Shown one piece after another: positions 37,201-47,583 of a DNA stretch of 64,000 nucleotides. Under the pieces are notes generated by a model. The model had not been told where the DNA came from. It did not search any database and worked only from the letters and a program-made list of their open reading frames with translations. The position numbers and the translations under genes were made by a program. Source of the stretch: Aspidapion aeneum (Eukaryota > Arthropoda > Insecta > Coleoptera > Brentidae); the NCBI GenBank assembly GCA_963576565.1, contig OY755038.1, positions 14,454,087 through 14,518,086 of the forward strand. Reading direction: 5' to 3'. The number at the start of each line of letters is the position of its first letter. The first letter of the stretch is position 1.

Positions 37201-40200
37201 ATGAAAATTTTACAGAGGCCGATAATAAGGTCCTGTAAAATTTTATTATTTGTTTAAATCGGCATTCGAATATTTTTTCTACGTAGTTTTTTTTGCCTTT
37301 CAATAAACTAAATTATTGGACTAAAATTTTAAAAATACAAAAACAATTTCCACAAGTGTTTTTGGCAAAAACGCATTATTTTTGACCACCGAATACTTTC
37401 TTAAATATTTCCCATTTAGGAAACACCAATTATGTGGAGTGTAAATAATTCCTAAATTTTTATTGCCTACCACTCCTATTTAGGATCGTTTTTTTTTGTA
37501 AATCCGACAATACTCGTTTGTAAAGGGATCCTAATAAAAATATTTTTAGGTGTCCTCTAGTAGCATTTCTTTTTTTTAATGTTTTTTGTAGGGTTCGGTT
37601 CGGTTTAACTAATTTATTAATCTTATCTAGTGTCGAGAAAAATCTACCCTAAAAACTTTTAGCACCCCCTTTGTGGAGAAATATTTATCTTTTTATCGTT
37701 TTCTAACCTATAATAATCACTTTCATTTATCTATCTTTAAAAATATGCTTTGTCTTATTAAAAATATTTCCCTCTTACTTCCATACGATTAACGCAGGCT
37801 ACTAGTTCCTTTATTCAGAGACAGGGTTGCCGCGCATATAACCTTATGTCAAAATGTAATGTAAATTTAAAATATTTTTGATACCAGAAAATTATTTCAA
37901 GAGCTACCAATGCGGGGTAATTCGCAGATTTAATTTTATGCCAATTATTGAAAATAATATTTTATAAAAACTTGTAGGTACAGGCTTTTGACAGATAAAC
38001 AAAGGATAAAGGATAAAAAATTGAGTCTGCAAAAGGTCAAAATTGGTCTTCTAAATATCACGTGACATCTGTCATTTAAAGTCGCATTGATAAAGGATAA
38101 TGTTAGCTAAAGCAAGGCGTGCAAAATCTGCCTAATCTTTAGGGATCATGTGACCTACAAACAGTATGAAAAAGACAAAAACTGATTGGATTTGGCCATA
38201 GTTAAAGTGGTAAATCCAAAATGGTAAACGTCTCAGCTTGACATTTCGTTCTCTGGTATAGAAATGTCTTTTGACAGTTTTTTTTAAATTAAATTTGGGA
38301 TAAAATGTAATTGCTAAAAACTGTCCAGTGTCTTAAACATTATTAATTCCATTGGAGTAGAAAAAATCCGAGAATTTCTTTCTTTTTCAACAAAAATAAC
38401 AACTGACAGTCTTGACCATTTTGACAAGACCGTGATAAAACCAAAGTACAGTAAGTTTGGTTAGGTTGCCCAACGGGTTGCCTACGAGTTCCCTTCTATT
38501 TAAGCCAATTTTTCAGCCTTTTCAATGGTAATATATGTCAACTTTTTTTATATTTTGGTTGGTTGTGAAATCAAATCTGTAGCTCTTCTATAATCTGTGA
38601 AGTATTAGAGAAACTAATAAGCCACAGTATGTGCTAAAACTTTCGACTCGCAAAAATCATATATAAAAATCCGAAAAACAAAATGTTTCAGTGGACACCT
38701 AAAAATCTTCCCTGAAAATGAATATAAATAGGCCATAACATAAAAACAACTACAAACAAACATCATTTTCGGAGGCAGATTCTGTTCTACTGTTATTACC
38801 TAACTATATTAATATCGGAATTCAGTACTGGTATAGCGCGTTTATTAGAGAACGAAGCAAAAATCCTAGTAGGAAGGTACGCAATGAAAATAGGTGTTAC
38901 GAAAATATTGTATTTTATCAAAATGGATAATAAGCAACGTTAAAAGAAATAAAAAGTTTAAATAATTTTTGGTAAAAACTTTGTTTGTTTTACATAGGTG
39001 GATTTTTTTTTTAATTTCATTAATTTTACCTGTGTAACGTTCTTATTAAACCTAGTGTGGCTATTTTTCGTTTAATAGCTGGCCATACACACTGATCTGC
39101 CGGTTTGGAACGGCGCGGTTCAAACTGGCGGATTTGTCTTTCAATTAGTGGACATTCCACGCGCCAGTTATAGCCGGTATAGATTTATCTGTGAGTTCAG
39201 ACCGGCGGGCGAAACTTGTGGGTTCCACGCTCGATATTTTAACCGGCGCAGACTTGTCTGTCGGTTTACACTGTGCCAGGGATAACAGACCGTTCATATA
39301 TTCTCTCTTTAATTTATTGAATATTATGGCACATGTTTCCGGAATGATATAACCAAGTGCCTGTGCAGAAATTCCCACAAAAAATTTTAGATCTTCATAT
39401 GATCTTCCCGTGGCAAGAAAATGAAGAGCAGCATTTAATCGCTGTTCTGGTCCAATGGCTTCTCTCATTTGAGTATCTTGTTTCGTAAGATCCTCTCTTA
39501 CCAAATTTAATAAAAGATGATACGTGTTAATATCCATTCTTAAATAATTTTTAAAATCGTCTGGATCATTAACTTAACTCTTTTAATAGAAGATCATGTC
39601 TAAATAAGCAAATAACTTTTAACCCACTTGGAACCTCTCTTTTTTACACCATTATGCATTATTTCCATATTAATAATTATTCCCATACACAGAGCCTGCT
39701 TATATTTAGCACGAAACATTTTACATACACTATGCTTAAAATACCGTGCCGCATAAAACTTTCGACTTGACGAAATTCCACAGTTTTGGTTTAACCGGCA
39801 GATAAAATTAAGAGTTTTCGCCCACTAACGCGCGGTTATGTCTGCCACAGACCGATATGAAGGATCGATTCGAAAGGTTTTTTTTTGTGTTAGTGGACTG
39901 CAGCAATTTTAAACCGTTGCGGACAAAACGGTCAGACTTATCTGTGCCGTTCCAAACCGACGGATCAACCTCTGTGTGTATGGTCAGCTATTGTTGACTT
40001 TATCTTGAAATGTTTTAAAATGGAAGATAGGTTTTTCATCGCTTTTACCAAAATTATATATTTTCCATTCAAACTTGGTATCTCAGAATCCATAGAAACA
40101 GGAAAGCTTTTGATCAAGTGATTAAAATCTACAATTTACTAAAATTGTATCAAAATCGTGATTTTTTCAAAATCCCATATAATTAAATTTCCATTTCATA

Positions 40201-43200
40201 TGGCTAGAAAAACAAAGATTTAGTCAAATGGTATTTAAACTTTTTTTATTCACTTTTTACCCATTTAAATATGATACATAATTTCCGTAACACTCTGTAT
40301 AGTAAATAATTAATATTATTGGTTCTAATATTGAATCTGTGATTTTATTACGATTATTATGTTATTTTTTTAAGTCCTTATTTATCGCTTTTGAAACATC
40401 TGTGAACACGTAAATGTATTAATCTTTAAAAAGTTTGTGTTTTAATGTTTTTGTTCCGAAAGTCCTGATCCTTAACAGAAAAAAAGGTAGGTTTCAAAAA
40501 ATATAGCAACATGATGATCAGAACAATAATTAAGTTTTGTCAAATCAAGTTTTTCTCCTCTCTAAATCTTTCACATATTTATTTCCGCCTATAGACGCCG
40601 ACTTGTGTTTTTTCAAGTGTTCCTAGAAGAATTATAAATACCGGCAACACAGCACTACGGAAAGCAATGCGATAGTCACGCTCTAGGCGGCTTTTTGGCA
40701 AAACTGCTGAGGCTTATGTAGTCGTGCGTCTCTTACCTTAACTTATCAACTGCCAATGTAATTGTTTTTGTTTCATGTTTGTAGGATATACTTATGTTGG
40801 CCTTGTCTTCTGCGGCTAACCAAAGAAAGGCAAAAAAAAAACAAATTATTATACTGCGCATCTGTTTTAAAAATTTTGTTCGTTTTCTGGAACGTGTATT
40901 TATTTAATGATAAACATTTTTTAATTTAAAAACTACAAATTAATATTATACGTTTTTTTTTTGCAGGCATGATTTTCAGCATGTGCGGTTTGATGATGCG
41001 CATGAAGTGGTGCGCGTGGGTGGCGTTGTATTGCTCCTGTATCAGCTTTGCAAATTCTCAGATCAATGACGACACTAAACAGGTCAGTCCCAAAAAACTC
41101 TAACGCTAATTTCCCAAGGCGCGTGACTGGCGTGACATCGTGAGCCGAACCCGCTTGAGCCTTTGAAGTTACAGCAGGGCTATCAAAATGGACGGGCCAC
41201 GATCCTCCACTTTGTTGACGTCACATCCGGGGCTGATTTTTTTTTGATGGTCACGTTACGACACAGCTGATTGTCTTTAAAATATTGAAGTTGGAATGAC
41301 GGTTCATGGATATTTGATTTTTTTTTAATAAAGCCGTTTTTGAGATTGTTTTTACTTTATTCTGGCAGAACAATTTTTTTTTAATGTATAGTAAGCCCTA
41401 ATTTTTCATAGCCGCTTCATTAGCTCACACAAAAATTAAGTTTAAAGCAGGAGCGAATGTGACAATCACATATGACAAAGTCAAATACATGTCACATATA
41501 ACAGTTGGCATGTGGTACATGGCGGGTAATTTGAATTCAAAATAAGAAATGCTAAATCTTGAAGATTTTAACCTTTTAATCATGTTGCTTCCTTACAAAC
41601 CTTTGGTGGAATATCGGGATGGTGTCTGAGAATATTTCACTGAAATTTTGCGGAAATCTGTAGTGCCATTTTGAAAATATCATAAAAAAACGTCTGACCT
41701 CCCATAAGACCCAATGTAAAATTCAGCCCCGGGAGAACAGCTGATTTTTTCAGGGTCGTGGCCTCTATTTTTGTGTTGGCCTTGGTTACAGACGCGGGTC
41801 GGTAAATTAAAACGTACTGTGCGGGGTTTTGGATATAATGTGTTATTTTGAAATTAGTCTTCAGTTTACCAAAAACAACATTCTACTGCGAATTACACCG
41901 GGCTATTTTTTAAGTGATCAGTAACATGCTGAATTTTTGTGTAACTTTTTCCTCTGTGAAAAGTGATTCCTGACTGAGTGCGAAGGCGCTGACATCTTTC
42001 AAGCGTCGAACTGACTCAACAAGCATGTGATTTTGCCGGTTACTAATATTTTACTGTTATCATCGAGGAAATAGTCCAGTTATTTCTTCGATGCTGTTAC
42101 TTTGTTCATCTCATAATTTTGGCGTGGGGGACACGGCCGTCAAAGTATCTAATTTGTAGTACTAACGCTTTTTCATGTTTGATATCATAAAACCTACTAA
42201 ACAAGAAATTAATTGTTGCGCACTATTTTAAGAATTACTTTCAAGAATTTTCGTAGAGAAAAAAGTTGGGCGTCTCAGCATAGTGAAGCTATTTGCGAAA
42301 ATTAATCCTATTAATTATCACCATCGAAAAAATTACATGTAATATTTTCTCTGTTATCACTTAAAAAATAGCCTGGTGTACTGTGTACTAGTGTCCCCTC
42401 CCCGTATGTTGACATATAAATTTGGAAATTTGAAAGCAAATATCTCAAAAACTAATCGATGGATTTTCGAAATTTTCACACGGTTGTAAAGATATTCAAG
42501 AGAGCTTCAAAATAAGGTATAATTATACCCACTTTCCCTATTCAAAATATAGGGGTAAAGTAACCCCTCGAAGGGGGTTCGTGCTACAAAAATTTCAAGA
42601 GAGCCAAAAAGTGTCCCCCTTGCAAACAAAATCGACGTGTTTCCGCGTTTTTTTAATTTCCTGATAATATTCGAGAAAGTACAGGTGGATCCTTTTCAAA
42701 TTGTCACCTTGTACAGGGTGTCCCAAATTGGGCACTTATAGTGGGTTTAAGGTACTTCTAGGGGAGACAGAGAAAAACTGACCACGCATTGCGAGGCTCA
42801 AATTTCAAGAGAAGACTTATAGTGAAAACCGCATTTTGAAATATCGTCTCGTCTTTGAGCTACGGGGGCTTTTTGAAAAGTCTGCATTTTGGAAGGGGGT
42901 CTATAACTTCGTTATTAGTGGAAATTTTGATTTAGAGTAAATTGCAATTTTATAGACTTTGTCACGAGGAAATTCACCCGCTAAATTAAATTTTAACTGT
43001 CGCTTTTAGTTTTTGAGATATGACATAAAGTTGCATTTTTTCTTATGGAATGGCCTATATTTTAATTAATTTTCAAATTCGCCATTTGTTACGGGTCAGA
43101 CGACCCACACTTTCTTCTTACAAATTTTTCATAGAAGAAATAAGTTTTGTTTACCTATTTGTGTTTTTCCAAAACCTGATATAATCTTACCTGAAAATAT

Positions 43201-46113
43201 TCTGGTCTGATCAACGCTAAATTGTAAAGCAGCCAAAACACCCTGTGTATTTAAGACATCTAAGCCTCCTAGGATGGGACTTTCTTCTATTCATGGAAAT
43301 AAATAGGCATTCTTTAAGGTACAATAAACGGAGACACTGGAAAATAAGTCTTAGTCCTTTATTTTGTAAAAATACCTAAGGTTTACATTTTACTGAACTA
43401 GGTAAACAAACCCAAAAATATCCCTTTTCACGAAAGTCTTAAATCACTTTGTCAGAAAAACATTGGACATTAATTCACCTTTTGACCTCATTTCAGCCCT
43501 CACTTCCCCTTAAGAACTCTAAAAATGTTCATATATTTCAGTTAATTTTTATTAAAATTTTGTAAACAAACACAAATAACTGTCAAGGTCAAGGTGAAAC
43601 CTTGGGAATTTTGGTGCCAGGCCATGTGAATTTTAAAACTGACAGATCTTTTAACCTCTTGTTGAGTTTTTCCTTCATCAAAAACAGGAAAGCATTTTTG
43701 CTGATTATACCTAAGAGAATTTTCTTTAAGTTGATTTATAGTGGCGACTTTAATGTTTATAAAGTCCACTTAGGCTGATTTGCCATATTCTGTTATTTCT
43801 AAAGAATATATTCTCTTGAAATCTTAACACCCTGAGCTGAATACTCGGTGCAACACTAAGGCCAAACTTCAACCGAGGCCTTCTTTTCCCAGACAAGATC
43901 TTGCCCCTCTCTAACATAGACTTCTGATTTGCCTCAACTGGAGTGATTTTGCCCAGCAGTCCTGCATGTAAGGAAATCTAACTTCTTGAGTGATTTCTGG
44001 AGGTTCATTTGCAACTGGTCAGGCCGATGGACATAGGATGCAGCTAAGTAGTGACTGAAACAAACAGTACAAATAAAGACACCATTGAATAAGCCTATAT
44101 TATTCTTAAACAGCCAGGATAAGTTGTATTTATCCTTATTATTACTTACCTAGTTCATTTATTTGGAACTGTATCCTTGCAGCAATGTGAATGTCTGTGA
44201 GTGGGTGTCAATTAAGGGACTAAACTACCGCCTTAACAACAAATAATCCTAATTACACTGTAAACTGTGGTGCACCCCAGGTATTAGAATTTATTTTTAC
44301 CATTATGAATAGACACTATGAACTCCTATTTTAGGACCTTTTTTTTTCCAGCCCTAATAATGTAAATAAATAAGGTTTGGTTACAAAAACACAAGGTGGT
44401 TTTTATTCTGCTTGAACTGTGTCAAATTATAAATATAACCCTAACTGTCCTGGATGCACAGCATCAATAAAAACAAAGAAATTAGATCAAACTAGAGTAG
44501 ACTTAGCGTGGGACCGACCCTTACGGGTTGTCCACAAACATTTACATCCACTCCCTGTGAGCTTATATTGTTTTTGTTGTCTAGGGGTGCTTGGCCTTTA
44601 CAAGTTAACAAATAAGTACCCCGATGGTACTTCACTGGGTGGTATTCTATATAGATTTAGTCGTTTGTGCGATTGACCGCCCAGGGCGGTATCACATTGA
44701 ATTCTTTTTAAAATGATGTATCATATGTCATAGTTTGATTGAGCGGTTTAGGAAATATTCAGCTTTTTCACTTATTTCTAGTGCGCTATGATTTCCTGCT
44801 GAGGCAGGTCAAGGCACTCCAGTATTTTTATTATTTTACACAGTCAAAAATATAGTAAGCTTGGTTTAGAAAAATTATAAATCAGCTGACGGCCCTCAAA
44901 GCTTATAATTATTCCGTTTAAGTGTTCGGTGGATTGAAGTTCTCGGTATGCCTGTGGCAGCTTCTAATTGTCTCAATGATCGCGAATTATTTTGTTGTAA
45001 CTCAACAATAATGCCTATCTCCTCTAACTCACGGTCCCTCCTAACGTCATATATTTTGGCCCGCCGGCGCCGTTTTGAAAAAGAGCAATACTGAACAAGG
45101 TTTCTTTTCAACTTTGGAAATATATCCGTATACGGTTGTCTTCGTTTGGGATACCTTTGAAGATATAAGTTTTCAGCGCCCTGTCGATTATCATTACTTT
45201 CCCAGTAACATTTTAACATGTCATACTTTTCATCGTTTTGATACATATTTCAAAATAAAATGAAAAACGCTTTTGTGCAAAATAATTTCATATCAAAGCG
45301 TAATGTCAAATTGTTTAAACAATTGAAAACAATGACAAAATGCCAAAACGCAAGGCCAACTTGATTTGCATAGTATCAGACAACAAAACTATAGGTTGAA
45401 GTAGGATTTGACCGCAAGCTTTCATGTCAATGGCGCATGACGTCATTCAACGCATACTAGACAAAAAACTTTAATTATCTCCGAAACCGCTCAATAAAAC
45501 TATGACTAATGATACATCATTTTGAAAAGAATTCAATGACGAATTCGAAAATTAATTAAAATATAGGCCATTCCATAAGAAAAAATGCAACTTTATGTCA
45601 TATCTCAAAAACTAAAAGTGTCAGATAAAATTTAATTTAGCGGGTGAATTCCTCGTGACAAAGTCTATAAAATTGCAATTTACTCTAAATCAAAATTTTC
45701 ATTAATAACGAAGTTATAGACCCCTTTCCAAAATGCAGACTTTTCAAAAAGCCCCTGTAGCTCAAAGACGAGACGATATTTCAAAATGCGGTTTTCACTA
45801 TAAGTCTTCTCTGGAAATTTGAGCCTCGTAATGCGTGATCAGTTTTTCTCTGTCTCCCCTGGAAGTACCTTAAATCCCCCAAAAGTGCGCAATTTGGGAC
45901 ACCACTGTATAGGGGCAGATTGTAGGATTATTTTTTTGATCATTTGTGAATAGAAAATCTACACAATTGTTCGCTTTTTCTAATCTAAAAATTAAAGCAT
46001 TTATTTTCTTTTAGGTTCTAAGTTCCTTCATGTTGTCAATCTCCGCCATTGTAATGTCGTATCTACAAAATCCTTTGCCAATGACTCCTCCATGGGTATC
46101 TTCGACGGATTAG
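19253..46113 (+). CDS. WDR83OS: Asterix (WDR83OS family), PAT-complex subunit, 104 aa
   Basis: Asterix works with CCDC47 in the ER PAT complex, which shields transmembrane segments during multipass protein insertion. Coding exons are 19253-19352 (in an exon starting at 19239), 40967-41082 and 46015-46113; 100+116+99 nt gives 104 aa, against 106 in human. Exon 1 encodes [14 protein letters not shown] and TPDYMNIMG. Exon 2 encodes [20 protein letters not shown], the first hydrophobic helix with its Lys-Trp-Cys-Ala core, then ISFANSQ and DDTKQ. Exon 3 encodes [20 protein letters not shown] and ends [11 protein letters not shown]. Splice sites are GT-AG and phases agree (intron phases 1 and 0). 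A polyadenylation hexamer lies near 46238. The 21.6-kb intron between the first two coding exons contains TSC22-family exons on the same strand. The gene looks intact. Confidence 0.95.
19353..20314 (+). other. AT-rich intron sequence with a repeat stump
   Basis: No conserved ORF. TAGGGTGTCCCAGAAAG at 20051 is a lone end of the GGGTGTCCCA family; no partner end is obvious. I searched this stretch for the missing TSC22 5' exon by eye and did not find it. Confidence 0.4.
20315..21659. mobile_element. GGTTGTCCCA-ended MITE with an internal insertion
   Basis: The left TATAGGTTGTCCCAAATTC and right AATTAGGGACACTTTACTA are inverted. Matching inner arms include TTATGGAATGACCC and its complement GGTTCATTCCATAAG. 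The arms show the same GTCTGCATTT and TTTTCAAAAGAC blocks as the 42.7-kb element. It is interrupted at about 20961-21425. Confidence 0.65.
20961..21425. mobile_element. Insertion with GACA microsatellite inside the 20.3-kb MITE
   Basis: Edge motifs CTTCCTAGCTAGCC and GGGCTAGGAAGG are inverted. The interior has AATCGGTTCAGCGGTTTAGG followed by an ACACACACAGACAGACATC run. This is a microsatellite-bearing dispersed repeat of a type common in insect genomes. Confidence 0.55.
21703..22095. mobile_element. TA-flanked palindromic MITE
   Basis: Ends TACAGGGTTATTGCTACATT and the inverted GTAACCCTGTA, with TATTAGGGTTTAATTTACT mirrored inside. No ORF. Confidence 0.75.
22466..23286. mobile_element. MITE abutting the TSC22 exon acceptor
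   Basis: The left end CCCCTGTTTAGACTATGCAT and the inverted right end CCCTGTTCAGACTATGCAT are flanked by TA on both sides. The similarity continues about 90 bp inward (ATGCATTTTT, CACACTATGCAA). The right boundary is 23 bp before the exon start at 23310. Confidence 0.8.
23310..28495 (+). CDS. bun: TSC22-domain protein, long isoform type (bunched/TSC22D family), last two exons
   Basis: TSC22 proteins are leucine-zipper growth regulators; long isoforms bind Madm/NRBP1 and promote growth. Exon 23310-24838 (1,529 nt) contains the conserved long-isoform motif [20 protein letters not shown] around residue 120, then a Gln/Met/Pro-rich stretch. It ends in the start of the TSC box, [18 protein letters not shown]. 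Exon 28055-28495 continues [19 protein letters not shown], the rest of the TSC box and zipper, then a Pro/Gln tail and a TAA stop. The junction is in phase (ACG, then GTC). No in-frame ATG occurs before the RGRWKC motif and the exon starts in phase 1 at a CCGTAG acceptor, so at least one 5' exon is missing. I did not find it between 19.3 and 23.3 kb. AATAAA at about 28603 may serve as the polyadenylation signal. Both exons lie inside Asterix intron 2. Confidence 0.93.
25633..27899 (+). mobile_element. Tc1/mariner-like element with long terminal inverted repeats
   Basis: Ends are TACAGGGTGTCCCA in inverted orientation, flanked by TA. Homology between the two arms extends inward about 440 bp (25633-26075 against 27390-27899). 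Inside is a broken transposase. Its N-terminal helix-turn-helix starts at about 26169 ([14 protein letters not shown], ending [11 protein letters not shown]). Next come a second DNA-binding part (26365-26480) and a DDE-type C-terminus (26870-27207) with PHNARII and [19 protein letters not shown]. The reading frame has several stops and shifts. It is inserted in the TSC22 intron. Confidence 0.85.
26169..27207 (+). pseudogene. Degraded Tc1/mariner-type transposase
   Basis: N-terminal residues resemble the helix-turn-helix often labelled DUF4817 in insect genomes ([17 protein letters not shown]). The C-terminal SPDLTPLDF matches the last catalytic block of IS630/Tc1/mariner transposases. In-frame stops near 26307, 26501 and 26890 show that it cannot be translated whole. 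Confidence 0.8.
28496..29652 (+). other. TSC22 3' flank, no further gene
   Basis: AATAAA at about 28603 is the first polyadenylation hexamer after the stop codon. No conserved ORF or clear transposon end is seen in the rest. Confidence 0.45.
29661..30173. mobile_element. hAT-like MITE with 8-bp target duplication
   Basis: Inverted ends share GAGCGGCTAGTTCACAACTT followed by GCATTCC, over about 40 bp. CACATACC flanks both sides (29653-29660, 30174-30181). A second inverted pair (AAATCGGTGTTAAC) lies inside. No ORF. Confidence 0.85.
30980..31076 (+). repeat. Dispersed repeat shared with the element at 61.7 kb
   Basis: AAGCACGTGACGTCACATAC, then TTTTGAGTGAC and TTCTTGTTGATATCTTTGG, match the reverse complement of 61709-61800. 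The rest of 30182-31349 shows no gene. Confidence 0.55.
31350..32541 (-). mobile_element. hAT element remnant with degraded transposase
   Basis: Ends CAGTGGCTGCTG and the inverted CAGTGGCGGCTGCTG are flanked by CCTTAGAA on both sides (31342-31349, 32542-32549), a perfect 8-bp duplication. Minus-strand frames at 31535-31819 and 31907-32158 resemble the start of ZMYM/TTF-type hAT transposases: [20 protein letters not shown], then [16 protein letters not shown] residues. Two G-runs of about 14-16 nt and a GGTTC tandem lie at the left end. It is non-functional. Confidence 0.8.
32925..33181. repeat. Head-to-head palindrome of a short dispersed repeat
   Basis: CATCATAATTTTTGAGATAAC-like arms face each other, each with TTGGCCTATGC. 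This is the same family as 4855-4975. It could form a long hairpin. Confidence 0.7.
33182..35580 (+). other. Intronic AT-rich sequence with one MITE
   Basis: No conserved ORF. A MITE lies at 34396-34671 (ends TTATTGGAATAAAACC, inverted). TACAGGGTGCTATA at 34073 is a possible lone transposon end. Confidence 0.5.
35581..36192 (+). mobile_element. hAT-like MITE, inverted-pair member 1
   Basis: Nearly identical, in reverse orientation, to 41176-41784. Ends are CAAGGCCAACACAAAAA and (inverted) CAGGGCTATCAAAAC. Each is followed inward by GGCCACGAYCCT, a divergent terminal inverted repeat. A 73-codon frame at 35992-36213 is not conserved. Confidence 0.8.
36193..39075 (+). other. Intronic sequence without recognised features
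   Basis: AT-rich; no conserved frame or clear inverted-repeat element. CCAGGGTGTTTCCTAGG at 36973 may be a worn transposon end. Confidence 0.35.
39076..39990 (-). mobile_element. PIF/Harbinger remnant
   Basis: Inverted ends TAGCTGGCCATACACAC and TGTGTGTATGGTCAGCTA, then GTTTGGAACGG mirrored. The minus-strand frame at 39145-39537 matches the start of HARBI1-like nucleases: [37 protein letters not shown] and [10 protein letters not shown]. The catalytic DDE part is missing. GCCGGTTTAAAC-like tandem motifs lie near the left end. Confidence 0.85.
39991..40966 (+). other. Intronic sequence before Asterix exon 3
   Basis: No gene or transposon recognised. The polypyrimidine tract CGTTTTTTTTTTGCAG precedes the exon at 40967. 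Confidence 0.4.
41176..41784 (-). mobile_element. hAT-like MITE, inverted-pair member 2
   Basis: Begins CAGGGCTATCAAAATGG and ends GTTGGCCTTG, flanked by GTTACAG on both sides (7 of 8 bp shared with the preceding base). It begins 94 bp after the Asterix exon ending at 41082. Confidence 0.8.
41894..42380. mobile_element. TA-type MITE in Asterix intron 3
   Basis: Ends TACACCGGGCTATTTTTTAA and the inverted TACACCAGGCTATTTTTTAA, about 24 bp matching. No ORF. Confidence 0.75.
43083..44688. mobile_element. Insertion splitting the left arm of the 42.7-kb element
   Basis: Comparison with the intact right arm shows that left-arm sequence stops at about 43082 (TTCAAATTCG) and resumes at about 44689 (CACATTGAATTC). 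The 1.6 kb between is foreign. Its edges are GC-rich (GGGTCAGACGACCCACAC and CCGCCCAGGGCGGT). I did not identify the family. Confidence 0.6.
44896..45246 (-). pseudogene. Transposase N-terminal fragment (helix-turn-helix)
   Basis: A 116-residue frame: [18 protein letters not shown], then [17 protein letters not shown], ending with a second helix-turn-helix ([19 protein letters not shown]). The RYPKRRQP block matches the element at 26.2 kb. The catalytic domain is absent, so it is non-autonomous. Confidence 0.75.
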
Positions 46114-47050
46114 CACGTCGTAAACGATTTGAGATAAGTATCAAATATTTTTGTCCAGCAATGCTGGATATTCCATTTTTCGATGATTATTTCGGTAAAA
46201 AATTACTATAAATTCAGTTTGATATGATTTACTAAAAATAAAAAACAATACTTAAAAACATTCTGTTTTTTAAAAAATTACCCCCAACCCAAATATATAG
46301 ATAAGAGATAAAACAAAATAATAAGTTTCTAGTAACATTTTATTATCGATTTTATAGACAATATGGCTTTTTCTTTTTTGTGTAAAATACAGTAAAATTA
46401 AAACTTTTAATTTTTTTACAAATTTAACGGTAACAAAAAATTTGTTCTTTTTTGGCACCAACCTTTCATAATATTTAGGTAACATTAGTTTTATGTAGAG
46501 GGTGTCCCAAATTTGATTTTTTGAAAGGTTTCAGGTATTTCGTAACATTAATTTTATGTAGAGGGTGTCCCAAATTTGATGTTTTTGAAAGGTTTCAGGT
46601 ATTTCTAAGATAAAAAAACTGTCATAAAATACATCATGATGAGGTCTCGGCACACCCCCCCCCCTAAGACATTCTTGGGTGCGCCACTGTTGATATAAAG
46701 CCGTTTTATGCTACGGGGTGTGTTTGAAACGTCTGCATTTTGGGTGGGGGCCTGTAACTTTTTTATTGATGAAAATTTCATTTTAGTGTAACTGGTTTTT
46801 TTATAGATTATTTTATAAAAAATCTGTCAAATTGGCTTATATCTGTCACTTTTAGTTTTTGAGATGAAGTTGATATTTTTCTTATGGAATGACCACATAT
46901 TTTTATTTTATTTTTGAAATCAATATACTTATTTTTTTTGTTTGTTGTTTTTAATTTTAAAATTCCTTATTTTTTATTTTTTTTCGTTTAGAATGTTTTT
47001 AAACGACGAAAAAAATTTGAATATAAAATAGAAACAAATAATATAAAAAC

Positions 47051-47583
47051 CGAGGGGTGAACAGCTAAACCAAAATGTGTACACCGATTGTGAAAATCCA
47101 CAATCTTTTGCTAAGATTGTGTAAAGATTGTGAGGGATTGTGGCAAGATTGTGAGGGATTGTGGAAGACTGTGCAGCGGTGTAGGAAACTGAAAGGGCGG
47201 GGGGGCGATAGCCCATCAAAAATTCTTGCGACCAAAAAAAAAAAAAAGGTCATCATGTCTATTGTCTCTAGTTTCCTTTGCGAGGGATTGTGAAGGACTG
47301 TGGTAAGATTGTGAGGGGTTGTGGTAAGATTGTGACACATTGTGAGTGATTGGGACAGACTGTGTGAATATTGTGAAGGATTGTGGGATAAAGGATTGTG
47401 AAAGATTGTGAATGATTGGGATGGATTGTGTAAAGATTGTGAAGGATTGTGGTAAGATTGTGAGGGATTGTGAAGGATTGTGGTAAGATTGTGACAGATT
47501 GTGAGTGATTGGGAGAGATTGTGACAGATTGTGAAAGATTGTGAGAAATGTGTACACCGATTGTGAGAGCTGTTCACCCCTCG
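47051..47583. mobile_element. Minisatellite-bearing MITE, copy 2 (hAT-like, 8-bp target duplication)
   Basis: Inverted ends CGAGGGGTGAACAGCT, then a GTGTACACCGATTGTGA segment, enclose dozens of GATTGTGAGGGATTGTGG-like units. The flanks are ATAAAAAC on both sides (47043-47050 and 47584-47591), an 8-bp target duplication typical of hAT. It has no transposase. Confidence 0.8.

Larger units (their letters stand above)
42712..45909. mobile_element. Second long-inverted-repeat, GGGTGTCCCA-ended element
   Basis: The left arm starts TACAGGGTGTCCCAAATT; the right arm ends with the reverse complement (GGGACACCACTGTA). The arms match for about 370 bp, then resume at 44689-44780 and 45470-45545 after an interruption on the left. 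The internal frame at 44896-45246 belongs to the same transposase family as the element at 25.6 kb. It lies in Asterix intron 3, with its right end about 105 bp before the last coding exon. Confidence 0.8.

Noticed and set aside
44419..44676. 85-codon frame with CPGC and CFCCLG cysteines
   Set aside because: It lies in the foreign insertion of the 42.7-kb element, has no recognised domain, and its length is unremarkable for this AT content.
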